Source: a virus
IMG/VR virus record: IMGVR_UViG_3300050132_000038
Location: 62,001-126,000 of that record
Length of the DNA: 64,000 nucleotides
Strand: one strand, 5' to 3'
The notes beneath the pieces were generated by a model, which was not told the DNA's origin, did no database searches, and saw only the letters and a program-made list of their open reading frames with translations. A program made the position numbers and the translations under genes. Positions within the stretch are counted from its first letter, which is position 1; each line of letters starts with the position of its first letter. Positions 54,374 through 62,669 of the stretch are shown here, one piece after another.

Positions 54374-54804
54374 TAGTTACATCTGACATGCTGCAAGTGT
54401 TTCTCGAACGTATGCAGTACAATCGCCACCGTCCGGTCTCGTATAAATATGCACTCTACACAGCAGTGCAAGCAGCAATTAAGTTAGACCCTACGTTAGA
54501 TCCGATGCTTGAGAGTGACCACCACGAACTTGAAGCATCTCTGGTAGCCGAATGTGTAATGAGCCATCTGTATGACTTTGCATCGTCCTACAACTCTGAA
54601 TCTATTAGTGATCCCATTCTCTACGCTAATAAGCACGAAGCCATTAAAGAGGTGTTAGCCCAATTAGCACATAAGCACGAAGCCATTAAAGAGGTGTTAG
54701 CCCAATTAGCACGAGGAACCTTCTCACTGTATGACAACCCGTACCAAGAGATCTGTTCAAGCAGTACCCACCTGACACCGAGGATTCAAAATGAGCAAGG
54801 GTGA
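54370..54804 (+). CDS. hypothetical protein with 14-residue tandem repeat
   Basis: 144 residues. KHEAIKEVLAQLA occurs twice in a row, encoded by a 42-base DNA repeat that differs at one base. The repeat probably arose by slippage and lengthens a helix by exactly two turns of heptads. The N-terminal part is helical. Overlaps neighbours on both sides. Confidence 0.65.
   Translation: MIVTSDMLQVFLERMQYNRHRPVSYKYALYTAVQAAIKLDPTLDPMLESDHHELEASLVAECVMSHLYDFASSYNSESISDPILYANKHEAIKEVLAQLAHKHEAIKEVLAQLARGTFSLYDNPYQEICSSSTHLTPRIQNEQG
54630..54713 (+). repeat. 42-base tandem repeat (2 copies)
   Basis: Copies 54630-54671 and 54672-54713 are identical except for the last base. In frame within the gene at 54370. 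Confidence 0.9.
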
Positions 54805-55054
54805 CGCTCAAGTGTGGTATGCCAGTACCAAAGCACACAGGGTAGACAAGGAAGAAACCACGAGCATATTCGATGACATAGATTATGAAGGATTCATAAA
54901 GTTTGCGAAACTCCAAGGCTACAATCTCAAGCGTACTATAGAGACTTCAGGTATAACAACTGAACTAGGAATAGGTCCAGCAACCTTCTACTATGATAAC
55001 ACTGAACATGCATGGCGTGGTTGGGCCAACCGTACTCAGAAAACAAAGGAGTAA
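54791..55054 (+). CDS. hypothetical protein
   Basis: 87 residues, alpha/beta (IKFAKLQGYNLKRTIETSGI, then FYYDNTEHAWRGWANR); the plan ending in H-x-W-x-G-W resembles phage 'AWxGW' proteins. GAGGATTC ribosome region. Confidence 0.6.
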   Translation: MSKGDAQVWYASTKAHRVDKEETTSIFDDIDYEGFIKFAKLQGYNLKRTIETSGITTELGIGPATFYYDNTEHAWRGWANRTQKTKE

Positions 55055-55057
55055 CAA

Positions 55058-55408
55058 ATGAAAACAGTAGAAGCTGTTCCATCACGTGGTAGACACTGGT
55101 TGATCTGGCCCACAGATGCAACTGAGTGGATGCTCACCTACAGCGAAGACTTGGCGAAGAAAGCTAAACAGTACTCTTGGGGCTGTATAGAGTACGCAGA
55201 AGTTGTAGAGTCTCCAGAGGTCTGTACGCCAGCAGATGCTCTGGTTCTACGCCAAGCAAACCACGCACTAGTAGACGAGCTTCAACAGGCTCGACAACTG
55301 CTAGCCGATGCTTGTGCCTACATTGCATCTCATTATGAGGAAGGCTACAAACAACCAGCGGCAGCACTAGCAGCTAAAATTATTAAATTCTTAGGAGAAC
55401 CAAAATGA
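55058..55408 (+). CDS. hypothetical helical protein
   Basis: 116 residues (ALVDELQQARQLLADACAYI, then HYEEGYKQPAAALAAKII), long helices. AAAGGAGTAAC ribosome site. No family recognised. Confidence 0.6.
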   Translation: MKTVEAVPSRGRHWLIWPTDATEWMLTYSEDLAKKAKQYSWGCIEYAEVVESPEVCTPADALVLRQANHALVDELQQARQLLADACAYIASHYEEGYKQPAAALAAKIIKFLGEPK

Positions 55409-55701
55409 GCAGCGATAGCAAACACGCTATGAAATCTATAGAGTCTCGCATCCAAACTATGTACGATGGTATTCCTGAGCACATAAAGGAGGACATCTGT
55501 GAGGCTACCGTGTGGGCTCGTGAAACGTTAACTAATTACGAAGGAGCAGGACATTGCATTTACGTTACTGCAAAGTCTAATGGCCTAGTTGTTTGTTCTT
55601 TTGCAAAGCCTGAGTGGCCAGGGGACCATTGCGGCCGAGGTATGGAGCACGGAGCAGAAGCTATAGTGATGGCAGTCTGCGAATATCTCTGCGGTGCCTA
55701 A
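55405..55701 (+). CDS. hypothetical protein
   Basis: 98 residues (GIPEHIKEDICEATVWARET, then CIYVTAKSNGLVVCSF), alpha/beta with five cysteines. AGGAGAACC ribosome site; ATGA overlap. Confidence 0.6.
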   Translation: MSSDSKHAMKSIESRIQTMYDGIPEHIKEDICEATVWARETLTNYEGAGHCIYVTAKSNGLVVCSFAKPEWPGDHCGRGMEHGAEAIVMAVCEYLCGA

Positions 55702-55715
55702 CAAGGAGAAACGAA

Positions 55716-55865
55716 ATGAGTGAGGACGAGTATCTGTGTAAACGTACACAGTTATACAATCAGAGGGAAGAGGGCTTTCGTATAATAAAGCGTGTTGACA
55801 CGGAACTTAAAGCACTAGACACCGAGTACAAAAGTTCTAAATCCCTCCTACCCAAAGTTAAATAA
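55716..55865 (+). CDS. 49-residue coiled-coil protein
   Basis: MSEDEYLCKRTQLYNQREEG..., charged helix. The leader AAGGAGAAACGAA is almost identical to that of the next gene, indicating local copying of the start region. Confidence 0.65.
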   Translation: MSEDEYLCKRTQLYNQREEGFRIIKRVDTELKALDTEYKSSKSLLPKVK

Positions 55866-55898
55866 CTCATTGCTAAGATCAACTAACGGAGAAACGAA

Positions 55899-56108
55899 AT
55901 GAGTATTGCAGATGACCTAGCAGCAGAGGTGCGTTCTCAGTGTTTAGCAGCTGAACACTTCAAGAACTTGTGGATGGCAACCAATGATGAACTGGAGGCA
56001 GTGAAACAGAAGAATGCGTTACTCGTACAAGAGTTACGCAAGGCAAAGCAAGACGATGGAGATGACGACATGTACAAGGCTATGTACCCCGGAATATTCA
56101 AGGACTAA
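55899..56108 (+). CDS. 69-residue coiled-coil protein
   Basis: MSIADDLAAEVRSQCLAAEH..., helix then coiled coil (ELEAVKQKNALLVQELRKAK), acidic end. CGGAGAAACGAA leader as in the previous gene. Confidence 0.65.
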   Translation: MSIADDLAAEVRSQCLAAEHFKNLWMATNDELEAVKQKNALLVQELRKAKQDDGDDDMYKAMYPGIFKD

Positions 56109-56111
56109 AAA

Positions 56112-56267
56112 ATGACTAGTGATCGAGACTGGACTGAGGACTTCCATCACGAGAACGGACAATATATGAACGTCTGCATTAAGTGTGAGCAGACCTTCAT
56201 TGGGTACAAGCGACGCTTCATCTGCAAACTGTGCTACACACCACTAGAGACAGGAGAACACCTATGA
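56112..56267 (+). CDS. 51-residue zinc-ribbon protein
   Basis: MTSDRDWTEDFHHENGQYMN, then CIKCEQTFIGYKRRFICKLC: two CxxC knuckles 15 residues apart, the typical phage zinc ribbon (NxCxxCxxxFxGxKxxxxCxxC). Likely metal-binding. Overlaps the next gene as ATGA. Confidence 0.7.
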   Translation: MTSDRDWTEDFHHENGQYMNVCIKCEQTFIGYKRRFICKLCYTPLETGEHL

Positions 56268-56752
56268 CACCAGAACGTGTTGAAGAAATTTGGAAATCAC
56301 TTCCGTACATAGACCTAATACCTCTAGGCCCGACGGAGTACAAGGCTGCACTACGGTTTAGGTTTGCTCAGGCTATGCTGGCAGCCCAGGCAACGGAAGA
56401 CGGTGTTCCTGCTCCCGCAGTAGAAGAAGGGCAGCGAGCTCGAGATCTAGAATTCGTGATGTTGCAGGAAGATCGTGATGGTGCATTCGCTAGACTTGCA
56501 GCACTCCAAGCAGAAGTTACGGCTTTGATAAAGGTTGCTGTGTATGCAGATAGTGTATGCCCTATTCTACGCAAGGCCGGGTACACTGGTAAAGCCCAAG
56601 CCCTGGAGCGTCGCATTAAAGAAGCGTATGACCTATCAACAGATAAACGGGTTTACGGCAAAGAGGAGGAGCAGTTCAAGATACTGGGTGAGATTGCAAA
56701 GAGTCTTGGAACTAAGACTGAAATAGGCCACAAGGAGAATCCAAATGAGTAA
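56264..56752 (+). CDS. hypothetical helical protein
   Basis: 162 residues from the ATG at 56264 (MTPERVEEIWKSLPYIDLIP), with GGAGAACACC upstream. Long amphipathic helices, including AFARLAALQAEVTALIKVAV and a basic C-terminus. Distant resemblance to the protein at 53569. Confidence 0.65.
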   Translation: MTPERVEEIWKSLPYIDLIPLGPTEYKAALRFRFAQAMLAAQATEDGVPAPAVEEGQRARDLEFVMLQEDRDGAFARLAALQAEVTALIKVAVYADSVCPILRKAGYTGKAQALERRIKEAYDLSTDKRVYGKEEEQFKILGEIAKSLGTKTEIGHKENPNE

Positions 56753-56993
56753 GCTAGTTAAGCAAAGATTCTATATCGACTTCGAGTACGACGTTAAGGC
56801 CATTCCCAAGAAGGAAGTTCAGGCGTGCATCAAACAGGCGTTACAAAATGAGCTAGTAGACCTAGCTCGTGACTTCCAGACCTCCATCAAGAGTTCTACT
56901 GTTACTGTCTCTAGTGAGCCTCGGCAGGTCCGAAAGTCTAGGCAAGCCAGTAAAGATTACGAGGTACAATACAAGCAGCGTTGGACCTACTAA
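56745..56993 (+). CDS. small hypothetical protein
   Basis: 82 residues, beta start (KQRFYIDFEYDVKAIPKKEV), helix, basic Ser-rich end. GGAGAATCC ribosome site; overlaps the previous stop. Confidence 0.65.
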   Translation: MSKLVKQRFYIDFEYDVKAIPKKEVQACIKQALQNELVDLARDFQTSIKSSTVTVSSEPRQVRKSRQASKDYEVQYKQRWTY

Positions 56994-56994
56994 C

Positions 56995-57450
56995 ATGCGT
57001 GAGTACTTCATAGCGGCAACCCTAGTTATCTGTGTGTTCTTAATTATACGTCTCCACCAGAAAGAGAAGAAGCCAAAACAATCGCTATTCCATGTCACTG
57101 CTACTCCAGAGACACGAGCACGCGCTGAACTATGGAGACAACGAGAAGCCCCTCTCGTACCTGAAGATCTAGTAGTCCTATCCAAGCTATCGTACACCGT
57201 CGAAGATATAGACTTTGGGCATTGCGTAACCTTTCCAGGACGTAGGGTTTATAACCACGTTATCCTGGTGGACTTCGGTAGTGGTAGCCCTGAGTTCCAC
57301 CTCAATGATAACCATGACAAGGTGCCTGACAAGTACCCACCATTCACTCGTAACGGATGTTTGATCTATGGGATGTTTGTTACTTCTAAGGAACCCCTGT
57401 ATAACAATGTATGGGAATGCAACATTGACTACTTTGAGGAAACCAAATGA
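56995..57450 (+). CDS. membrane-anchored hypothetical protein
   Basis: 151 residues. Residues 3-20 are a membrane helix (YFIAATLVICVFLIIRL) followed by KEKKPK, so the N-terminus is anchored with a cytoplasmic domain. The domain is beta-rich (VVLSKLSYTVEDIDFGHCVT). The start lies one base after the previous stop. Confidence 0.65.
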   Translation: MREYFIAATLVICVFLIIRLHQKEKKPKQSLFHVTATPETRARAELWRQREAPLVPEDLVVLSKLSYTVEDIDFGHCVTFPGRRVYNHVILVDFGSGSPEFHLNDNHDKVPDKYPPFTRNGCLIYGMFVTSKEPLYNNVWECNIDYFEETK

Positions 57451-57689
57451 CTAGTAGCTTTACTTTCTCTCTACCACAGTACACACCGTGTCTAGGACTC
57501 CCAGGTAACAAAGACTGGAGTCCTACAGATAAAATGACTATAAACTTTGAAGAGGTACCAGATGCTACTAGTTACCGAGTGTACTTCGGGGGTGCCCCGA
57601 GTCGCTATCAAGTTCAGAAACGTAAACTGCGTCTACAGTTCAACAAGCGCAAGAAACAACGTAGAGCAACTACCGGGAGACGCAAGTGA
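57447..57689 (+). CDS. small basic hypothetical protein
   Basis: 80 residues. First half beta (TSSFTFSLPQYTPCLGLPGN), last 30 residues a dense basic tail (QKRKLRLQFNKRKKQRRATT), suggesting nucleic-acid contact. Confidence 0.6.
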   Translation: MTSSFTFSLPQYTPCLGLPGNKDWSPTDKMTINFEEVPDATSYRVYFGGAPSRYQVQKRKLRLQFNKRKKQRRATTGRRK

Positions 57690-58036
57690 CCGATAAGGAA
57701 ATCAGCGAATCGTCTAAGCTCCTGAAGGCAGCGCTGGATAGATCAGACGCAGGCTTCCGAAGCTACGCACGTAAATTGAAGAAAGCCGGTGAGGACGATT
57801 CTATAGAAGCGCAGTACGACGCCTGCTTAGAGGACATGCTAGGTTGCTATGATGCTGCAGTGGACGCTTACGTTAAAGAGAACCTTTGTTTGCTCCGGGA
57901 GATGGCAGCTGCTCAACGTATAGCGGAGCGTACTGCCTATGCTAAGGCCTATGACACTGCTACCCGGAGGCTCTGCCAATTCGCTATCGCTGCAGTTATC
58001 GTAATTTGTCTCGTAGTTCTAGTATGCAGATATTAA
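57686..58036 (+). CDS. helical protein with C-terminal membrane anchor (GTG start)
   Basis: 116 residues, GTG start. Helical first 90 residues, then a C-terminal membrane segment (FAIAAVIVICLVVLVC). Tail-anchored topology, active part in the cytoplasm. Confidence 0.6.
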   Translation: MTDKEISESSKLLKAALDRSDAGFRSYARKLKKAGEDDSIEAQYDACLEDMLGCYDAAVDAYVKENLCLLREMAAAQRIAERTAYAKAYDTATRRLCQFAIAAVIVICLVVLVCRY

Positions 58037-58051
58037 TTGAGGAAGACTATA

Positions 58052-58441
58052 ATGTTAGATCCTACTATCGTTAAACCTAGCTATCGAGTTAGGCAACGTC
58101 TCCAGCACAAGCTGGTGAAGAAGACGATCAAACAATTGGAGGAGAGTATGCGCCGAACATCTGAGACTAGTTCCCAGCACTACCCGTTCATCAGTGGTGT
58201 CCAGCAGAATTATTCTACCCCGAACCAACTCCAACAGAATGCAGCGTACGAGGAGTGGCTAAACCAGAGTTTGCGAAACCAAGAACAGTTCCGTTCCAGG
58301 CAACCCGAGATTCCCAAACCAGAAAAACCTGAGGTAAAGTATTGTCCACCCAATACAGAAGGCACGTACTGGGATTCTTTGATTGGAGGCCTCGTGTTCC
58401 TCATAGCAGTGTCCACCATGCTTTGGGTACTTTTTCGTTGA
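58052..58441 (+). CDS. Gln-rich protein with C-terminal membrane anchor
   Basis: 129 residues from the ATG at 58052 (MLDPTIVKPSYRVRQRLQHK), TTGAGGAAGAC upstream. Basic start, Gln/Pro-rich middle (FRSRQPEIPKPEKPEVKYCP), C-terminal membrane helix (LIGGLVFLIAVSTMLWVLF). Like its neighbour it is tail-anchored. Followed at once by a CTGTAAATA motif. Confidence 0.65.
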   Translation: MLDPTIVKPSYRVRQRLQHKLVKKTIKQLEESMRRTSETSSQHYPFISGVQQNYSTPNQLQQNAAYEEWLNQSLRNQEQFRSRQPEIPKPEKPEVKYCPPNTEGTYWDSLIGGLVFLIAVSTMLWVLFR

Positions 58442-58450
58442 CTGTAAATA
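58442..58450 (+). promoter_or_regulatory. CTGTAAATA late-promoter-like motif
   Basis: CTGTAAATAAAAGG on the plus strand, immediately after the stop codon at 58441 and 18 bases before the next ATG. Confidence 0.55.
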
Positions 58451-58468
58451 AAAGGAAAGGGGAAACTA

Positions 58469-58699
58469 ATGAAAGTATGGTTGAGTGACGAACTAAGTGC
58501 CCGAGCGAAGGCCGCTGGTGTTCAAGACACGCTGAATCTGTACATAGGTCTAGAGTTTACTTTAGAACTTCTACTGGAGATCATACAGAATCCAAAGATG
58601 CCTACCGTCGTACCTACGATAATCCGTAAATACACTCTAGACGCACCGCCTGCAGCAACTATAGGTGACATACTTCTATGTCATGTTCATGAATGGTGA
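58469..58699 (+). CDS. small hypothetical protein
   Basis: 76 residues, helical (TLNLYIGLEFTLELLLEIIQ). GGAAAGGGGAAAC ribosome site. The following 106 bases have a weak sigma70-like TGCACA-17-TAATAT and no gene. Confidence 0.6.
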   Translation: MKVWLSDELSARAKAAGVQDTLNLYIGLEFTLELLLEIIQNPKMPTVVPTIIRKYTLDAPPAATIGDILLCHVHEW

Positions 58700-58805
58700 T
58701 TGCAGGTAGGCTACGATAGCGTACGACCTATCCTACGGCCTGAAAATAGGGGTTATGCACAATTACCCACAAACCGGATAATATACCTAAAGAAGAGGTT
58801 TTCTA

Positions 58806-59516
58806 ATGTCAGATCTAGCAACTGTAGTTCACGAAATTCCAAAAGATTTAACTGACCTGTACGCAGTGTTAAATGTTCCACGGGATGCCACTGTTCAGGA
58901 AATTAAAGCAGCGTACCGTTTGGCTGCTATGCTGTATCATCCAGATAGGCAGAATGGTAGCTCAGAATTATTCCAAGCAGTTCAGCGGGCGTACGAAGTG
59001 TTGATGGACCCTAAGAAGCGTAAGCATTACGACGAAACTGGAAGGCTGCCCATCGACGACGAGAAGCTCAGGGAAGAAGCGTTGTCCGTTGTGAACTTCA
59101 ACCTGATCCAGGTGATCGACCAGATTGCACAATCCCCTGATCCTACTATGGAAGTGTGGCGTGTCAATCCGGTAGCTTCGGTGAAGTCTAAACTCAGCCA
59201 AGAACTTGTTAACGCTCGACAGAACCTACTGGGTATCCACAAAGCAATCAGACGCTACAAAGCAATGCTGAAGCGGTTCAAGAACAAGAAAGCTGAGAGC
59301 TTCGAGAACTCTCCTGTTGGTTTCCTAATGAATGAGAAGCTGACCAATCTCGAAGACACCATCGAGAAGGTGGAGAATATAATTAAGATTCATGAGTACG
59401 CAGTCGAGCTGTGTGACGACTACAACTACGATCAAGCCGACGATACACCTCCACCGCAGCCCCAGTCCTATCAGGATCTGCAAACCATTTTCTTTAATAC
59501 GTGGCCTACCCGGTAG
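58806..59516 (+). CDS. DnaJ-like J-domain protein
   Basis: 236 residues. Residues 17-80 are a full J domain: DLYAVLNVPRDATVQEIKAA, LYHPDRQNGSSELFQAVQRA, YEVLMDPKKRKHYDETG, with HPD at 45-47. No Gly/Phe or zinc domain follows; instead a helical C-terminus (KAIRRYKAMLKRFKNKKAES, EKVENIIKIHEYAVEL). It likely recruits host DnaK to a phage target. Compare the internal J motif at 21723. AAGAGGTTTTC ribosome region. Confidence 0.85.
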   Translation: MSDLATVVHEIPKDLTDLYAVLNVPRDATVQEIKAAYRLAAMLYHPDRQNGSSELFQAVQRAYEVLMDPKKRKHYDETGRLPIDDEKLREEALSVVNFNLIQVIDQIAQSPDPTMEVWRVNPVASVKSKLSQELVNARQNLLGIHKAIRRYKAMLKRFKNKKAESFENSPVGFLMNEKLTNLEDTIEKVENIIKIHEYAVELCDDYNYDQADDTPPPQPQSYQDLQTIFFNTWPTR

Positions 59517-59533
59517 CCCAAGGAGAATTGCAA

Positions 59534-60403
59534 ATGAAAGTCCAACGATACTTACAGATTGGTAGTGCAATGTGCCCTGCCGTAGACTCAGGTAGCTGGG
59601 TGTCAGCTTTTGACTACGATGCCTTGGCCTCAAAGCTAGAGCAGTACAAAGATCTGTGTGCAGCACTGTACCAGATGGCAGGACTTGTAGGAGCCCCGGT
59701 ACGTTTCCTAGACGCACTACACGATGCAGCCTCTGGTGAGATTTTAGTTAATCCTATTGACGCACTGCTTCCTACTACGATAGAGGAGTACACTGATCCT
59801 CGTGGTTGTGTCACAGCCTCCTATAACGAGGAAGGTTGTATCGTAGCAGTTACAAGACAAGATGAAGAAGGGAAGATCCTATCGGTCATCGCAGAGACTC
59901 ACACTGAGTGGAAGAGCGCTACACATTATACAATCCACGAGGTAGTTGTACACCCTGGCAATCTCCCCTGGATGCCTTCGCCTGACTATCCTGTAGATCC
60001 GTCACCTAATCACCCAGGTGCGCAGTTTCACATTGAAACTAACGTAGCAGACTTACAGAAGTGTCAGCGGTACTACTTAGATCCTGCTTTTAAAGAACAA
60101 GTTGAGGCACACACGCATATTGGTTCCAACTTCGATGAAGTTCTAAAGGAAGACGGGATACTGGAAGAAGTAACGGCTAAAGCTCAGGCACGAGTCGAAG
60201 CACTAAATAAAGGTTTATATCTAGGGAAGACCATATGCTACTCCGTGCCTACTGAGAAAGGAGACCGTTGGGTTCTAGGTAGCGTCCCCGGACGAGAATG
60301 GGAGTTCTTCTCCGACGCAGTGGCTTGGGGCAACGCTAACGGCTACCTAGTGGAGATGGAGAGCTCATTACCTAAGGAACATAGAGATGACGCAGCGGAT
60401 TAA
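59534..60403 (+). CDS. hypothetical phage protein
   Basis: 289 residues from the ATG at 59534 (MKVQRYLQIGSAMCPAVDSG), AAGGAGAATTG upstream. The segment LYQMAGLVGAPVRFLDALHD is a frequent phage motif (LYQxAGxxGAPxRxLDxL). The C-terminal part is alpha/beta (ICYSVPTEKGDRWVLGSVPG). Enzyme class unclear. Confidence 0.65.
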   Translation: MKVQRYLQIGSAMCPAVDSGSWVSAFDYDALASKLEQYKDLCAALYQMAGLVGAPVRFLDALHDAASGEILVNPIDALLPTTIEEYTDPRGCVTASYNEEGCIVAVTRQDEEGKILSVIAETHTEWKSATHYTIHEVVVHPGNLPWMPSPDYPVDPSPNHPGAQFHIETNVADLQKCQRYYLDPAFKEQVEAHTHIGSNFDEVLKEDGILEEVTAKAQARVEALNKGLYLGKTICYSVPTEKGDRWVLGSVPGREWEFFSDAVAWGNANGYLVEMESSLPKEHRDDAAD

Positions 60404-60611
60404 ATTTACTGAAGCAGAGATCAAGGCGTTATCAGAATCACCCACTGCCCTCAAAGCATTGGCCTACTGGCACGAGGTACAAGCAACTATCGGAGAAGCT
60501 TCGGGCTTCTCTTGCACAGCTAATGACGAGCGGAGTCAGCAGTTACTCGCTGAATCCCGACGTCTGTATAATCGCTATGATAATGGTGACGATCCAGGGT
60601 TCACCGAGTAA
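60387..60611 (+). CDS. small helical hypothetical protein
   Basis: 74 residues, overlapping the previous gene by 17 bases. Helical (TEAEIKALSESPTALKALAY), acidic end. Confidence 0.6.
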   Translation: MTQRIKFTEAEIKALSESPTALKALAYWHEVQATIGEASGFSCTANDERSQQLLAESRRLYNRYDNGDDPGFTE

Positions 60612-60697
60612 CACGTAGTAGAGAATAGCAGCAGAGCACTAGAAGAGGATTACTATAACAACTAGCCTTACTGAGTATGCCCTTTAGAATTAATGAA

Positions 60698-60706
60698 CTA
60701 TAAATA
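60698..60706 (+). promoter_or_regulatory. CTATAAATA late-promoter-like motif
   Basis: CTATAAATAATC on the plus strand, 17 bases before the ATG at 60724. This copy equals the T4 late box TATAAATA exactly, supporting the reading of the family as late promoters. Confidence 0.6.
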
Positions 60707-60723
60707 ATCTACTGGAGTATCTC

Positions 60724-60936
60724 ATGGACCTTTTAGACGCACTTAGCATTATCGCCTCCTCGTATAACGCTCGCACTGCTGAAGAACAGCAGGTCTACAA
60801 TCGCGCACGAGACATAGCCGAAGCTCACGCAGAACAAGTAATGGCTCGAGAGTGCGGGAGAATGCAGCCTGTAGCTCGCACCGAATACCTAGAGGTAGAG
60901 TCGCACTACCACTACCAACCATTTCAACTACAGTAA
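60724..60936 (+). CDS. small hypothetical protein
   Basis: 70 residues, helical (DALSIIASSYNARTAEEQQV), ending in a Tyr/His-rich tail (VESHYHYQPFQLQ). CTGGAGTATC ribosome site. Confidence 0.6.
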   Translation: MDLLDALSIIASSYNARTAEEQQVYNRARDIAEAHAEQVMARECGRMQPVARTEYLEVESHYHYQPFQLQ

Positions 60937-60942
60937 GAACAG

Positions 60943-61701
60943 ATGACCCTATCATACGATTTTGAAGGTACAGGAGACTGGCCGGAATATAAAGCACTAG
61001 CTGAGACTGCGATGGCACTCGCTATAGCAGAGCAGCGTGAAGTGGTAGTAAAGTGGAATAACTGGGTAAAGCCTTATAACAACTATGGTGAAGTAGTTCC
61101 TGTCCAATACTTCAAGTTTAACCCTGGTATGCAGTCTCAGCATATACGAGGTCAATACCTAAACATACAAGTTAAAGAGGAGGCTGTATGGCCGCCTACT
61201 ACCCCACTGGTGAGTACAGGGCAGACCAAAGTGTATTGGACTAATGAAGATGTATTACGTTGGCTGGACTCTATAGTGCAGCAGATGATAGATGATGACT
61301 GGACTCCTGACTACATAGTAGGTGTAGCACGTGGTGGCCTAGTTCCAGCAGTTATGCTTTCACACTATTTCAAAGTCCCACTCCATGTCTTGAGTGTTTC
61401 GTTTCGGGATAACGCAAATCATAACCTATCGAAGCTGCCTGCAGTTGCTGAGGAGCTCTTCTGGCCGGCTGCTCTTGTTGTCGATGATATTAATGATTCA
61501 GGAAAGACCTTAAGCTACATCCAATCCAACTGGAGCACTGGCCTAGGGCTCCCCTGCCAGAATGTACACTACGCGGTACTCCTGAACAAGAAGAGTAGCA
61601 GCTTTAAAGATGTTGACTACTGTGGCCGTGTACTGAATAGTTTTCGCAGTGAGGTCCTGGATACCGACTGGCACGTCTTCCCTTGGGAGCAGTACCGATG
61701 A
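60943..61701 (+). CDS. phosphoribosyltransferase-fold protein
   Basis: 252 residues. Residues 1-90 are an extra domain. Residues 95-252 are a type I PRTase: DYIVGVARGGLVPAVMLSHY (substrate loop) and the PRPP-binding ALVVDD INDSGKTL at 177-190 (two acidic residues and the SGKT loop). The closing WHVFPWE resembles phage and bacterial xanthine/guanine PRTases. It probably transfers or releases phosphoribose for base salvage. It overlaps the phosphoesterase gene as ATGA. Confidence 0.8.
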   Translation: MTLSYDFEGTGDWPEYKALAETAMALAIAEQREVVVKWNNWVKPYNNYGEVVPVQYFKFNPGMQSQHIRGQYLNIQVKEEAVWPPTTPLVSTGQTKVYWTNEDVLRWLDSIVQQMIDDDWTPDYIVGVARGGLVPAVMLSHYFKVPLHVLSVSFRDNANHNLSKLPAVAEELFWPAALVVDDINDSGKTLSYIQSNWSTGLGLPCQNVHYAVLLNKKSSSFKDVDYCGRVLNSFRSEVLDTDWHVFPWEQYR

Positions 61702-62294
61702 CTACTTGGTTTACTTCCGACCTTCACTTAGGTCACGAGCCTATTCTCGAATTCACCAACCGTAGGGCGCAGTGTCCGTTATCCGCAATGCGGCCTGCTA
61801 TTACTGAACACGATGAGTGGGTTATCGGAGAGCTTAACTACTACGTCAAGCCTACAGACGAACTGTACATCCTAGGTGACGTATCGTTTCACAAGAAGTG
61901 GCATTCAGGATCTCTCATTGAGTCGATCAACGGTAAGAAGCATCTAGTGTTAGGCAACCACGATCAACGTCTGGCTGACTTCTATCAAATGTCAGGACTG
62001 TTTGCTTCCGTTAGCATCCTCTCGGAGTTCAAGCTTAATAGGAAACGGGTTATCTGCTGTCACTACCCAATCGCCCAATGGAGTGCTGGCCACCACGGCT
62101 CTTGGATGTTGCATGGGCACACCCACGGAGACTTTGATTACGAGAAAGCCAACCTTGCAGATAAACGAATCTTGGACGTAGGCTTCGACAATGCCTATAG
62201 GGTACTGGGCACCCATCGCCCTTTCTCCTTTGAGGACATTACTATACTATTTGAAGATCGGGTATCGATCGAACACCACGGGAAGGCAGACTAA
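61698..62294 (+). CDS. calcineurin-like metallophosphoesterase
   Basis: 198 residues from the ATG at 61698. All motifs visible: FTSDLHLGH (I), YILGDVSFH (II), VLGNHDQRL (III), CCHYPIAQW (IV), LHGHTHGDF (V). This compact form is typical of the phage/bacterial YfcE-like and diadenosine or cyclic-nucleotide phosphoesterase group. Substrate unknown. Translational coupling to the PRTase suggests nucleotide metabolism. Confidence 0.85.
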   Translation: MTTWFTSDLHLGHEPILEFTNRRAQCPLSAMRPAITEHDEWVIGELNYYVKPTDELYILGDVSFHKKWHSGSLIESINGKKHLVLGNHDQRLADFYQMSGLFASVSILSEFKLNRKRVICCHYPIAQWSAGHHGSWMLHGHTHGDFDYEKANLADKRILDVGFDNAYRVLGTHRPFSFEDITILFEDRVSIEHHGKAD

Positions 62295-62296
62295 TC

Positions 62297-62647
62297 ATGG
62301 GTACTCTACACTACGGTATAAATCTTAGCCGTAAAGAAATCTTCTGCCTTGGTAAGTACAGTAAGTATTCCATAGTACAGCCAATGTGGGACGGGGCCAC
62401 AGATGAGGAGATTATCAAGCAGGCGATGGGAAGCGAGACTTCTGCTATTACGCGGACACACTTCACCTCCCTAGTTGCACGAATTCGGGTCTTTAATATT
62501 CACAAGGTAATTCATGAAGACGATCTGGATCTGGATGGTGCGTGCACTGAGTACGAGGACTACATCTACAAAGACTCTGTGTACGTCAACGACTCCGATA
62601 TGTTTGGCAAGACTGTTAGGCAACATAGTGATGAAAACGGGTATTAA
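62297..62647 (+). CDS. hypothetical protein
   Basis: 116 residues (LHYGINLSRKEIFCLGKYSK, then FTSLVARIRVFNIHKVIHED), acidic end. Starts two bases after the phosphoesterase stop. The N-terminus resembles a phage family that starts YxDxxxxKxxxLGK. Function unknown. Confidence 0.6.
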   Translation: MGTLHYGINLSRKEIFCLGKYSKYSIVQPMWDGATDEEIIKQAMGSETSAITRTHFTSLVARIRVFNIHKVIHEDDLDLDGACTEYEDYIYKDSVYVNDSDMFGKTVRQHSDENGY

Positions 62648-62669
62648 GATCACTACATAGGAGGGTAGT

